From a virus: a DNA stretch of 64,000 bases. The stretch lies in the IMG/VR virus record IMGVR_UViG_3300032093_000002, positions 1-64,000 of that record; one strand, written 5' to 3'. Below, in pieces: positions 55,210-63,137 of the stretch. A model generated the notes under the pieces. It was not told the origin of the DNA. It was given only the letters and a program-made list of their open reading frames with translations, and ran no database searches. Position 1 is the stretch's first letter. Each line of letters opens with the position of its first letter. Position numbers and translations under genes: made by a program.

Positions 55210-55237
55210 GAGTTATTTATATAAAACGAATAACTCG
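55210..55237 (+). repeat. Inverted repeat around the SOD promoter
   Basis: GAGTTATT (55210-55217) and AATAACTC (55230-55237) are perfect 8-bp arms with a 12-nt centre. They enclose most of the TATTTAT motif. Could be an operator or a weak terminator of the preceding operon. Confidence 0.55.
55214..55220 (+). promoter_or_regulatory. Putative TATTTAT promoter of the SOD-nuclease gene
   Basis: GAGTTATTTATATAAAACG on the plus (coding) strand, 22 nt before the ATG at 55243. Confidence 0.55.
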
Positions 55238-55242
55238 CCAAT

Positions 55243-56781
55243 ATGAAAAAAATAGAAGAAAGAATTCAACAAATTGAAAAACAAATTACCGAAAACCATA
55301 TCGAAACAGAAAAACAATTGTTGATTACAGAAATGAAAAAAATTGGAATAGAAAAACTACCCTATTCTTATTCAGCCCTCAAAGGATTCATCGACGCAGA
55401 AACGATGAATTTCCACTACAACAAACACTATAAGGGATATGTAGATAAATTAAATGCCGCCCTGTCAAAGAAAAAACATGGAGATTTAGACTTAGAAAAA
55501 ATTGTCAAAAACATTAGTCGATACGACCAAGTAGTAAGGAACAACGCTGGAGGAGCATTCAATCACGCACTTTTTTGGAATATGTTGTCTCCAACACCAA
55601 AAAAATTAACAGGGGAATTGTATAAAAAAATTACCAAAGAATACGGTAGTTTCAATCTATTCAAAAAGAAATTTGAAACTGTTGCAAAGGATAGATTTGG
55701 CTCAGGTTGGGTATGGTTAATTTTAACCTCAAAAAATACTTTGAAAATAATGTCGACACCAAATCAAGACAATCCACTTATGAATGTTATCGAAGGTGGA
55801 GGTTTCCCTCTATTAGGTTTGGACCTTTGGGAACACGCCTACTATTTGAAATACAGAAATAAGAGAGACGAATACATTTCAAATTTTTGGAAGGTGGTCA
55901 ATTGGGATTTTGTTCAGAAACTTTATGAAATGAAAGTTGAAACAAAACTACTAGAGTCGAACAAATTTCAAGGAATAATTACTGAATCAAAAGAACCACA
56001 ATTCTGTAATCCAAAAGAAGTATTGTTCTATAGAGACTTGATTAATAATTACGCAATCAAAAAAAGATATCAGGAGGGAGTATCCTACGTTCTAAAAAAA
56101 GTATTTTCACATTTTTGGGTTGAGGGTAATACTGAAGAGATGTCAGGATTTTATGGTGTAGAATCACCCGAGGGTAGGTCTATACTCAATAACCTTAATA
56201 CAAATTTCAATACATTTTGTTTATTGGTAAAAGCAGTAAACAAACAGATTGAATTAATTGGAAGGTCAGAAAAGAAGTTTGATTTTTCAAAAAAAGAAAA
56301 AAGAACTCTAAAGGAAACAACTAGATTTATTTCAGCATTGGACCACTTCAGAAACGAAATCTTTACAGAGAATAACGAAGACTTTATCAATATAATCAAA
56401 GTCCTTAAAAAACTTTGGGATAGGGGTCAAAAGTCTGAAGACAACGCAATTAAAAAAATAGAAGACTATTTTGATGGTAATGCTAAAATTGAAAAGATTG
56501 GTTCACATGGTGGAAAACAAGACGCCTTCAAAGGTATTGATGTAAATGTGATTTTAGATGGAAAAAAGTTTTCTGCACAGGTTAAACCATTCTCTAATGT
56601 TTCAATAATCGAGGACAGAGTTAAACTTTTGGATACAGGAAATGTTAAGCATTACGAAGTCGATTGGTATATTTTTATTAATCCTAAAACAAATAAGATA
56701 CTTATATTCAAAAACGACCCTATAAGTGATAAAAACCAATATGTCTTCAACGTTAGTTCACTACTACACGAAATAGAATAA
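55243..56781 (+). CDS. Superoxide dismutase (Mn/Fe type) fused to a PD-(D/E)XK nuclease-like domain
   Basis: 512 residues. Residues ~35-232 are a full Mn/Fe superoxide dismutase: ligands H58 (NFHYNKHY), H108 (GGAFNHALFWN), D194 and H198 (LDLWEHAYY), with GSGWVWL and the N-P-N-Q-D turn. Gly before H108 and Gln175 in NQD suit the Mn or cambialistic type. Residues ~250-512 are a different domain: helices, then E407, G-I-D433, and Q446-V-K448 spaced like the E...D...(E/Q)-x-K site of restriction-type nucleases. The junction IITE248-S249 resembles a T4 prohead protease site. Start preceded by a coiled-coil-like 30-residue helix. A phage SOD fused this way is new to me; nuclease activity is inferred. 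Confidence 0.8.
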   Translation: MKKIEERIQQIEKQITENHIETEKQLLITEMKKIGIEKLPYSYSALKGFIDAETMNFHYNKHYKGYVDKLNAALSKKKHGDLDLEKIVKNISRYDQVVRNNAGGAFNHALFWNMLSPTPKKLTGELYKKITKEYGSFNLFKKKFETVAKDRFGSGWVWLILTSKNTLKIMSTPNQDNPLMNVIEGGGFPLLGLDLWEHAYYLKYRNKRDEYISNFWKVVNWDFVQKLYEMKVETKLLESNKFQGIITESKEPQFCNPKEVLFYRDLINNYAIKKRYQEGVSYVLKKVFSHFWVEGNTEEMSGFYGVESPEGRSILNNLNTNFNTFCLLVKAVNKQIELIGRSEKKFDFSKKEKRTLKETTRFISALDHFRNEIFTENNEDFINIIKVLKKLWDRGQKSEDNAIKKIEDYFDGNAKIEKIGSHGGKQDAFKGIDVNVILDGKKFSAQVKPFSNVSIIEDRVKLLDTGNVKHYEVDWYIFINPKTNKILIFKNDPISDKNQYVFNVSSLLHEIE

Positions 56782-56787
56782 TAAAGA

Positions 56788-56794
56788 TATTTAT
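56788..56794 (+). promoter_or_regulatory. Putative TATTTAT promoter of the gp13-like gene
   Basis: GATATTTATTTGATATG on the plus strand; motif ends 5 nt before the ATG at 56800. Confidence 0.55.
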
Positions 56795-56799
56795 TTGAT

Positions 56800-57927
56800 A
56801 TGGCAGCACTACCAGAACCAGAAAGAAGTAAAATTTATACAAGAGTCAAACACTTGTTGGGAGCACCCTTAAGAAGTGTAGAATTAGAAGACGAAATGAT
56901 GGACTCGCTAATGGAATTATCTATTGGTGATTATGAAGAATATATTCTACAATGGCTAATCGATTCACAATGGGTTAACTTAGTAAACCTCAATATGAAT
57001 GAAAAGTCTGTTGCCAGAGCTTTGGTTACAAGGACAATGGACTTCGAACAACAATTTGCATATTCGTATTCTAAGATTGTTGGACTTCAGACCGTAGGAC
57101 CATGGGTCTTGAAGAAAGATTATTTCATAATTGAAAAGAATGTTCAGACATACGAAATACCAGCCAACAGAGAAGTCAATGAACTTCTTTGGTTTAGTAA
57201 TCAGGCTTGGACAGCATTCGGACTTGGAGGTCTTGGTGGATTTGGATTCGGTGGTATAGGTTTGGGTGCCAATGAAGCAGGATACGCTCAGATGGGATAC
57301 CAAGGTTCTTATTTTATGATGTCTGGTTTTGATTACCTCATCAGAATGCAAGAAGCAAATATCTTGAATAGAATTCTCGGTGGTTCTATGACATATAGGA
57401 TTACCGCATTACCTGATGGTAAAAAGTTGATACACTTGATGAATACCCCTGGTGGTAAATTTAACTGGGCTAATTTCAACATGTATGCTGGTAAAGCGGT
57501 TTGGTATTGGTATTATGATGTAACACCAGACAGTAGAGCTGATTGTCTTAAAAACAATCCTGACATTATCAAACTACCGACTGACGTTCCTCTTGAATCC
57601 TTGAGTTGGGAAGATATCAATGTTCCTGGACAACAATGGATAAGAAGATGGTTTACAGCATATTGTAAAGAAACCTTAGCAAGAGTGAGAGGTAAATACA
57701 GTGGGAATCTTAAGACACCTGATTCTGAAATTACAATGGATTACACCAGTCTTTTAACTGAAGCCAAGGATGAAAAATCTAAACTGATGGAAGAATTGAC
57801 GGGCGCTGAAGGATGGCTTACAAGACTAAGACCTGAAAAGGTTATGGAAAGAGAAGCACAAATTGCTGAAAATTTAAATAAACAAATGAAATTCAGAGCA
57901 ATGCCTCGTCAAATCTACGTAATCTAA
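56800..57927 (+). CDS. Probable neck/head completion protein, gp13-like
   Basis: 375 residues (T4 gp13 is 309). The opening IYTRVKHLLGAPLRSVELED, then SIGDYEEYILQWLIDSQW, WVLKKDYFIIEKNVQTYEIP and NREVNELLWF, and the C-terminal AYCKETLARVRGKYSGNLKT, recur in neck proteins of T4-like phages as I remember them. A Gly-rich patch GLGGLGGFGFGGIGLG (~137-152) may be a flexible loop. Followed by a 111-aa gene at 1 nt. Probably closes the head for tail joining. It is on the opposite strand from the gp14/gp15-like genes. Confidence 0.55.
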   Translation: MAALPEPERSKIYTRVKHLLGAPLRSVELEDEMMDSLMELSIGDYEEYILQWLIDSQWVNLVNLNMNEKSVARALVTRTMDFEQQFAYSYSKIVGLQTVGPWVLKKDYFIIEKNVQTYEIPANREVNELLWFSNQAWTAFGLGGLGGFGFGGIGLGANEAGYAQMGYQGSYFMMSGFDYLIRMQEANILNRILGGSMTYRITALPDGKKLIHLMNTPGGKFNWANFNMYAGKAVWYWYYDVTPDSRADCLKNNPDIIKLPTDVPLESLSWEDINVPGQQWIRRWFTAYCKETLARVRGKYSGNLKTPDSEITMDYTSLLTEAKDEKSKLMEELTGAEGWLTRLRPEKVMEREAQIAENLNKQMKFRAMPRQIYVI

Positions 57928-57928
57928 T

Positions 57929-58264
57929 ATGGCAATAGTAAAATCAATCCCATCCAAAAGAATTATTAATGGTCATGCAATCAATACATCTGAACTTTCA
58001 GTTGTATCCGAATTGGATTATAGAACCAACGGTGAATTTTGTATAATTGTTAGAGGAATCCCACAATCATTTTTAGTCTTAGATTCAAAAACAACAGACC
58101 ATGTTGTAGTCAAAGCTATGACTATGGTAACAGTAAGACCCGATGTCGGAAAAATTGACGAGGAATGGGACGAAATTGTATTAGATAAGTTTGCCTGTGT
58201 AGAATTCCAATACGTTGGAGGTAATTGGTATATTCTTTCTTCAGACGGTCTTAAGCAATCCTAA
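57929..58264 (+). CDS. Small beta-rich hypothetical virion protein
   Basis: 111 residues, mostly strands: NGEFCIIVRGIPQSFLVLDS, VVVKAMTMVTVRP and ends CVEFQYVGGNWYILSS, a pattern often seen in small phage structural proteins. Starts 1 nt after the gp13-like stop. Its last 24 nt overlap the 3' end of the converging DNA polymerase gene on the other strand. No family recognised. Confidence 0.6.
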   Translation: MAIVKSIPSKRIINGHAINTSELSVVSELDYRTNGEFCIIVRGIPQSFLVLDSKTTDHVVVKAMTMVTVRPDVGKIDEEWDEIVLDKFACVEFQYVGGNWYILSSDGLKQS

Positions 58265-60973
58265 TTTAGTTTCCCAATTTTCTTCGGCTAATTCATACAT
58301 GTAATTAGGGTCAAGTCCACGTTTTTCCCAATAAGATAGTTCATCCGATGTTATATCTAAAACATCTTCTTGAAGTTTATCTTGGTCTCCATCTTCGAAT
58401 GGCATACCGTTGATTAGTTCACATTGTTCTCCCGTAAAAATTCCCCTTTCTTCAGGATTCGTAACAAGTAGTTGGTCACGAACGTCTTGTTTATAAACAA
58501 CAAGTAAAGGTTCAATTCTTTTGTTGAAAGTTACAATTGCTCTTGGAACATTATATTCACCTGTCAGATTGGGGTTATTTTCTAATATGTTTGCATCCAA
58601 CATGTAACAATTAATCTGAACACTGTCTCCCTTTTTTTGGACATCACCATGAGAGGCTTTGACACCATTATTAACATACATAATAACATCTCCCAAGTTT
58701 ACACCTATCCCCGTTTGAAGTGCAAGTTCCATGTGTGCCATACGGGACATTGTATTCCCTGCTTTAGTCTTTTGGGTTAATCTTTTTTTATAATCCTCGA
58801 GTGTTAACTTAACTTTCGCTCTTTGTGCAATCTTTGAAAGGGGAATTTGTTGGTTGAATATTTTTTGAAGATACTCATAATAATATTCCACGAAGTCTTT
58901 ACCCTTACCCTCCAAAAGTAATTTGATACCTTTATCCAAAAACTCCTCGATATACAATGGAAGTTTTTTTGATTTGATGGAATTGCCAGTCAATTTAATC
59001 TTTCCTTTGGCGTCCATGACCGCATAATTTTTTCTGGCAAGATTAATACATGAAGGCCACACACCATCAGTATCGAGAGCCATCTCACCCCTCATGAATA
59101 TGTCATTGTATTCTGCAACGTCCGCTTCAGGACCTTTATAAACTTTTCCCGCCTTTACCTTCCAATTCAACCCACGACCAACATAGTGATGACTTTCCAC
59201 ATCATCGGGACTGGAGAAGTTTACACCGTCTGTATCCATTACAAGTGGGACATAACCCTTAGACATAAAAAATTTAATCATTTGTCTCAGATATTGTCTA
59301 CCTGTGCAAGTAATCTGTTCCCCCATATACATGTCACCCCAAGCAAAAACTTGTGGAGCAGACAAAGCACCAAACATGGAGTTGATGAATATTTTGATGG
59401 GCAATTGTTTGTTTGAATATGATGCGGACTTTTGTGGGTCAGACTTTTCAAACTCTTCCGCAAGTTGTTTGTAACGAATACGTGTGTCACGGAAATACTT
59501 CAACATTCCTTTCATCGCACCTGTCACATCACAATCAGGAAATACATCATGCACAAGCTGAATAGAGGGGTATAGAGAGGAGAAGTCGAGCTTTAATACA
59601 TTCTTACTATAACCAACCTTAAGTAGTCGAGAAAGACCTCCTACGAAGTCTGTCTTCGATTGTTTGGCAGGGATTGCCAGTCCGTGTTTGTATGACCAAG
59701 CAAGCATCAGCATTTTCCAAAGAGTCGCAGTTCCCATGGTTGATACTCTTTCGTAAGTCGTAGGAATCATAGATGCAAGTAGAAATGACGCTTGGTTAAA
59801 TTCTTTATCCACAGCCAAGGTTTCTTCCAAGTCATCATCAAGATATCTCTCAACAAGATTGTCACCAGTAGTTTTGATATAAATGTCATTTCTTTTTTCA
59901 CATACCTCATCAATCTTTGGGTCCAAACCAACCTTCTTGTAATTACCGTTTTTAATATTTAACCAATATTCTTCCTTAGCGGCATAAAATTTTCCAATGT
60001 CCGTGTGTTCGATATAAACACGGTCAGGAGCCTCTTTATTAATAAACTTTGTGATATACTTCAAACCAGCCGCCTTGATATTTGAATTGATGGCTTGAGC
60101 TCTTCGAACAGCATGAATTATATCGATTACATTATATCCCCAAATTGATGTTTGAAGAAAATCTTCGACTTCATTTGCTAATTTGAGAATCGTATCTTTT
60201 CTTGTGTATGAGTGTTGGGGATGTAAGGATTTAATCGCCTTCCTCATATCTAAACCAAGTCTTTGACCTCTTTCGAATATCCAGTGCCAGTCGAAGTTTG
60301 CCGAATTATATCCACCTATGATTGATGGTTTGAGTTGGTCAATCACATTGAAGAACTCCTGTATAGCACCCTTCTCTTGTGATTCATCCAAACATTCAAT
60401 TACTCTATGATATCCTTTATTGGTCTTAATTCCTATCATGAATATTCTACCATCTTTGGGGTCTAACGCATTTGTTTCCAAGTCAAATACAAGACGTGTC
60501 ACATCATCATAATCAGTAAACCCCTTGAATAATCTTTTTTCTTTAGAGACCAAATATTGTTCTACAGGTGGAAGGATTAATATTTTATCTTTCGTTTTTT
60601 CTCCCCATGGGTCGCATCCACCATCTCTAAAAAACTGAATCAGTTCTCTGTATCCCTTGAGCGATTTTACCATATAGGTCAAACCGTTTTCTAATCTTTC
60701 ATTATCCTTTGTATCTAATTTTTGTATTACAATTCCATATTTTGTCATGGCTTCTTTTTGAGCCATTTTGGAATCGTTGTAGAAATTTACACCACGTAAA
60801 TCACCGACCCATGCGAATGGGATAAAAGTGTCTTTACGTATTTCCTTACCTTTACCAGGTATTTCTTTTACCTTGAAAATTGAATTGGAGACGTAGTCAA
60901 ATTCTATTGCTACAATAAATTCTTCGGGGTCGTTTCCTAATAGGAAAGACTCAATTGCTTCGTGACTGAACAT
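58241..60973 (-). CDS. 43: DNA polymerase, family B (gp43-like)
   Basis: 910 residues; T4 gp43 has 898. Proofreading exonuclease: Exo I FDLETNA (~163), Exo II GGYNSANFDWHW (~220-231) and Exo III around YLDDDLEETLAVD (~377-389). Polymerase: motif A LDFSSLYPS (~462-470), motif B KIFINSMFGAL (~527-537), motif C MDTDGV (~579-584). The usual YxDTDS is MDTDG here and NSxYG is NSMFG, small deviations that keep the two catalytic aspartates. Replicates the phage genome. The mRNA leader of at least 64 nt contains a hairpin; T4 gp43 controls its own mRNA through a leader hairpin. Confidence 0.92.
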   Translation of the reverse strand: MFSHEAIESFLLGNDPEEFIVAIEFDYVSNSIFKVKEIPGKGKEIRKDTFIPFAWVGDLRGVNFYNDSKMAQKEAMTKYGIVIQKLDTKDNERLENGLTYMVKSLKGYRELIQFFRDGGCDPWGEKTKDKILILPPVEQYLVSKEKRLFKGFTDYDDVTRLVFDLETNALDPKDGRIFMIGIKTNKGYHRVIECLDESQEKGAIQEFFNVIDQLKPSIIGGYNSANFDWHWIFERGQRLGLDMRKAIKSLHPQHSYTRKDTILKLANEVEDFLQTSIWGYNVIDIIHAVRRAQAINSNIKAAGLKYITKFINKEAPDRVYIEHTDIGKFYAAKEEYWLNIKNGNYKKVGLDPKIDEVCEKRNDIYIKTTGDNLVERYLDDDLEETLAVDKEFNQASFLLASMIPTTYERVSTMGTATLWKMLMLAWSYKHGLAIPAKQSKTDFVGGLSRLLKVGYSKNVLKLDFSSLYPSIQLVHDVFPDCDVTGAMKGMLKYFRDTRIRYKQLAEEFEKSDPQKSASYSNKQLPIKIFINSMFGALSAPQVFAWGDMYMGEQITCTGRQYLRQMIKFFMSKGYVPLVMDTDGVNFSSPDDVESHHYVGRGLNWKVKAGKVYKGPEADVAEYNDIFMRGEMALDTDGVWPSCINLARKNYAVMDAKGKIKLTGNSIKSKKLPLYIEEFLDKGIKLLLEGKGKDFVEYYYEYLQKIFNQQIPLSKIAQRAKVKLTLEDYKKRLTQKTKAGNTMSRMAHMELALQTGIGVNLGDVIMYVNNGVKASHGDVQKKGDSVQINCYMLDANILENNPNLTGEYNVPRAIVTFNKRIEPLLVVYKQDVRDQLLVTNPEERGIFTGEQCELINGMPFEDGDQDKLQEDVLDITSDELSYWEKRGLDPNYMYELAEENWETKLGLLKTV

Positions 60974-60999
60974 ATGATTAAGACGAGTGGTTTATTGGC

Positions 61000-61017
61000 T
61001 TTCACACTATCGTGAAA
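61000..61017 (-). promoter_or_regulatory. Hairpin in the DNA polymerase mRNA leader
   Basis: Six-pair stem TTTCAC/GTGAAA (61000-61005 with 61012-61017) with a 6-nt loop, between the TATTTAT motif and the ATG at 60973. Possible translational operator by analogy with T4 gene 43; it is farther from the start than in T4. Confidence 0.35.
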
Positions 61018-61037
61018 TTCACCTTACTCATTCAATA

Positions 61038-61044
61038 ATAAATA
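61038..61044 (-). promoter_or_regulatory. Putative TATTTAT promoter of the DNA polymerase gene
   Basis: TATATTTATTATTG on the coding strand, 64 nt before the ATG at 60973, the longest leader among these sites. Confidence 0.4.
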
Positions 61045-61069
61045 TAAAAAAAATTAAGTCTTAATCAAA

Positions 61070-61447
61070 TCAACAACACGCAGTTTCGGAAATGAAACTT
61101 GGTTGAATATTAATATAAAGTTGTTCTCTGATTGGAAGAATTAAATTTCCTTCATCATTTTTGATTAAGAATTGTCCTTCGTATCTTCCTGGCGTATCAG
61201 TATCTCTCGAAGTAAATTTGAAATAAATGTAGTATTCTGCAGGAGCACCAGGGTCCAAAATGAGATTAACTATTTCACATGGGGCTGAAACTATTTTTGG
61301 AATCCCAGTCTCATAATCTATCATAGTGAAATATATTGTGGAAACCTCCAACGCTTCCATAAACTGAATATACCCCGCTCTACCGTCTTTTACGACTTGC
61401 ATTTTCAAAACTGGTAACGTAGCATTTTGTTTGATATAAAATTCCAT
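61070..61447 (-). CDS. Small beta-sandwich protein, BppU N-terminal-like
   Basis: 125 residues: ATLPVLKMQVVKDGRAGYIQ, ALEVSTIYFTMID and a long final hairpin GRYEGQFLIKNDEGNLILPI. This resembles the N-terminal baseplate-attachment domain of lactococcal phage BppU and related fibre adaptors, but the match is only by eye. Ends in a CC pair. Preceded by TATTTAT at 4 nt, so likely a virion gene, alone between polymerase and glycosylation genes. Confidence 0.5.
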   Translation of the reverse strand: MEFYIKQNATLPVLKMQVVKDGRAGYIQFMEALEVSTIYFTMIDYETGIPKIVSAPCEIVNLILDPGAPAEYYIYFKFTSRDTDTPGRYEGQFLIKNDEGNLILPIREQLYINIQPSFISETACC

Positions 61448-61451
61448 AACA

Positions 61452-61458
61452 ATAAATA
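61452..61458 (-). promoter_or_regulatory. Putative TATTTAT promoter of the BppU-like gene
   Basis: ATATATTTATTGTTATG on the coding strand; 4 nt to the ATG at 61447, overlapping the gap after the HtrL-like gene. Confidence 0.5.
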
Positions 61459-61463
61459 TATTG

Positions 61464-63137
61464 TTAGGACTCTTTACGTAACTCTCTGTTGTAATGTTCG
61501 AAACGGTCGTGTTCAGTTGGTGTCATTAGAAGTAAACCAGGATTTAATTTTTCTTCTTTTGTCAGTTGATACATATGACTCATCCACGTTTGTTCAAATG
61601 GATGTGCCCAAGTAACATCCAAAAACATTTTTTTGTTACCTGGTCTTGAAATAATTTGAGGCCAGTTACAATAATATATGTCGCCTGTCGCATATGGAAC
61701 TTTTCTGTGTGAAAGAACTTTTTTGAACTCTGTCTTTGGCGCATTCGGGTCCAATCCTATTTGTGGTAATCTTGGATTTAAGGGCCAATACTTTGACCTA
61801 ACATCTTGAGGAACATTATACCAAGACCATTGAGTCCCGTTATCTCCGTAGAATTCAGAATAATTCAATTTTAAGAAATCAAAGTTTTCCTTTTGCATTA
61901 TTTGCATCGAGATTGAAAATAGATTTGGTTCGTATCTTGAAAAACCGTTTTTACATTTCGAACCTTCATTCGGATAAAAAAACATGTCATCTTCAAAAAA
62001 CAAATAATAATCCAAATCTGTTTCTTCAAAATGTTCTGCAATCCACTGCCTTCCTCCACAAATACCCAAGTTATCTTTTTTGATATGTTCAAAATTATAT
62101 TCATCACAAAGTTGTTTATACTCTTCTGTTGTTGACAAATCACTTGAGTTATCAAGTAAGAATTTTTTTGTTTTAAGTATGAATTCTTTATCATACATTA
62201 ACATTGAATTAATCAACGTTTTGAATTGGTTTGGACTATTGAAAGTTATAACATATAGACCAACTTTGTTAATATCCAAATTTGAAACTTGTCTATGAAC
62301 TGATTCTGTTTTTACTTTCAAATCATCGTTCTTCAAATCCTCAAAAAATTTACCTAACAAACCATTTGATTCTATTTCAAAATAATTTATTAACTCGGAG
62401 TGTCTATAACACATTATGCTGAATAAAGATTCTTCAGTTCCCATATATCCCGAATCCAAGGTTTCTTTCATCAGAGAATAATATATTGAATTGATTTCTG
62501 ATATTGAGTGTTTTGGTCCACCGAAGAACCCACCTCTAGCAACCCTCTCAACTTTAGCACCTGCCATAGAGTTCATCTTATCGAAATTGAACCCGTGGAC
62601 TTCTGTATTAGCTTCATAAGGAAAACAAACGAAACTGAATTTGGAGATATATTTTACTAATTTATCCAAAACCTTGTCGTGTGTAAAGTAACCAGGATGC
62701 ACAGTATTTGTCAACCCACCGTCAATCCAAAACAGATATTCTGAATCAAACCTATCCATTATTTTTGCATCATTCAAAAGATAAACTTTTGACATAACCA
62801 ACGGGTTATAGTTTTCCAATCTCGATTGAGTTGAATCTTTTAACCAACCAACTTGATTATACCACTCAGGGTTATTTCTTATGTTTTGGATTTTATCAAA
62901 AAATTCATTATTCCTGAACCAAGACATGTCTCTTACAATAAATTGTGTATTTGACTTATCCCTTTTTGAAAAAACAAATTCCTCTAAACTTTTATCACCA
63001 TAGATAATCATATTGGTATTGACATCCAATAGTTTTTCAAATTTATCCAAATAATGTTGAAAAGGTCTTGACCAACCTTCACTTAAATCACCTCTTCCGA
63101 TGTCCCAAATTCCTGTTACAAGTGTTATATTACTCAT
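61464..63137 (-). CDS. HtrL/YibB-like domain fused to a family 2 glycosyltransferase domain
   Basis: 557 residues. Residues ~1-270 follow the HtrL/YibB family: TLVTGIWDIGRGDLSEGWSR, NPLVMSKVYLL, FWIDGGLTNTVHP and GGFFGGP. Residues ~292-480 are a GT-A fold: VGLYVITFNSPNQFKTLINS, NLGICGGRQWIAEHF and the nucleotide-sugar/metal motif FFEDDMFFY (E382-D384). The C-terminal part has a family-specific WAHPFEQTWMSHMYQL. A sugar-transferring role on DNA, virion glycoproteins or host surface is plausible. Overlaps the next gene upstream, another HtrL/YibB relative, by 8 nt. Confidence 0.75.
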   Translation of the reverse strand: MSNITLVTGIWDIGRGDLSEGWSRPFQHYLDKFEKLLDVNTNMIIYGDKSLEEFVFSKRDKSNTQFIVRDMSWFRNNEFFDKIQNIRNNPEWYNQVGWLKDSTQSRLENYNPLVMSKVYLLNDAKIMDRFDSEYLFWIDGGLTNTVHPGYFTHDKVLDKLVKYISKFSFVCFPYEANTEVHGFNFDKMNSMAGAKVERVARGGFFGGPKHSISEINSIYYSLMKETLDSGYMGTEESLFSIMCYRHSELINYFEIESNGLLGKFFEDLKNDDLKVKTESVHRQVSNLDINKVGLYVITFNSPNQFKTLINSMLMYDKEFILKTKKFLLDNSSDLSTTEEYKQLCDEYNFEHIKKDNLGICGGRQWIAEHFEETDLDYYLFFEDDMFFYPNEGSKCKNGFSRYEPNLFSISMQIMQKENFDFLKLNYSEFYGDNGTQWSWYNVPQDVRSKYWPLNPRLPQIGLDPNAPKTEFKKVLSHRKVPYATGDIYYCNWPQIISRPGNKKMFLDVTWAHPFEQTWMSHMYQLTKEEKLNPGLLLMTPTEHDRFEHYNRELRKES

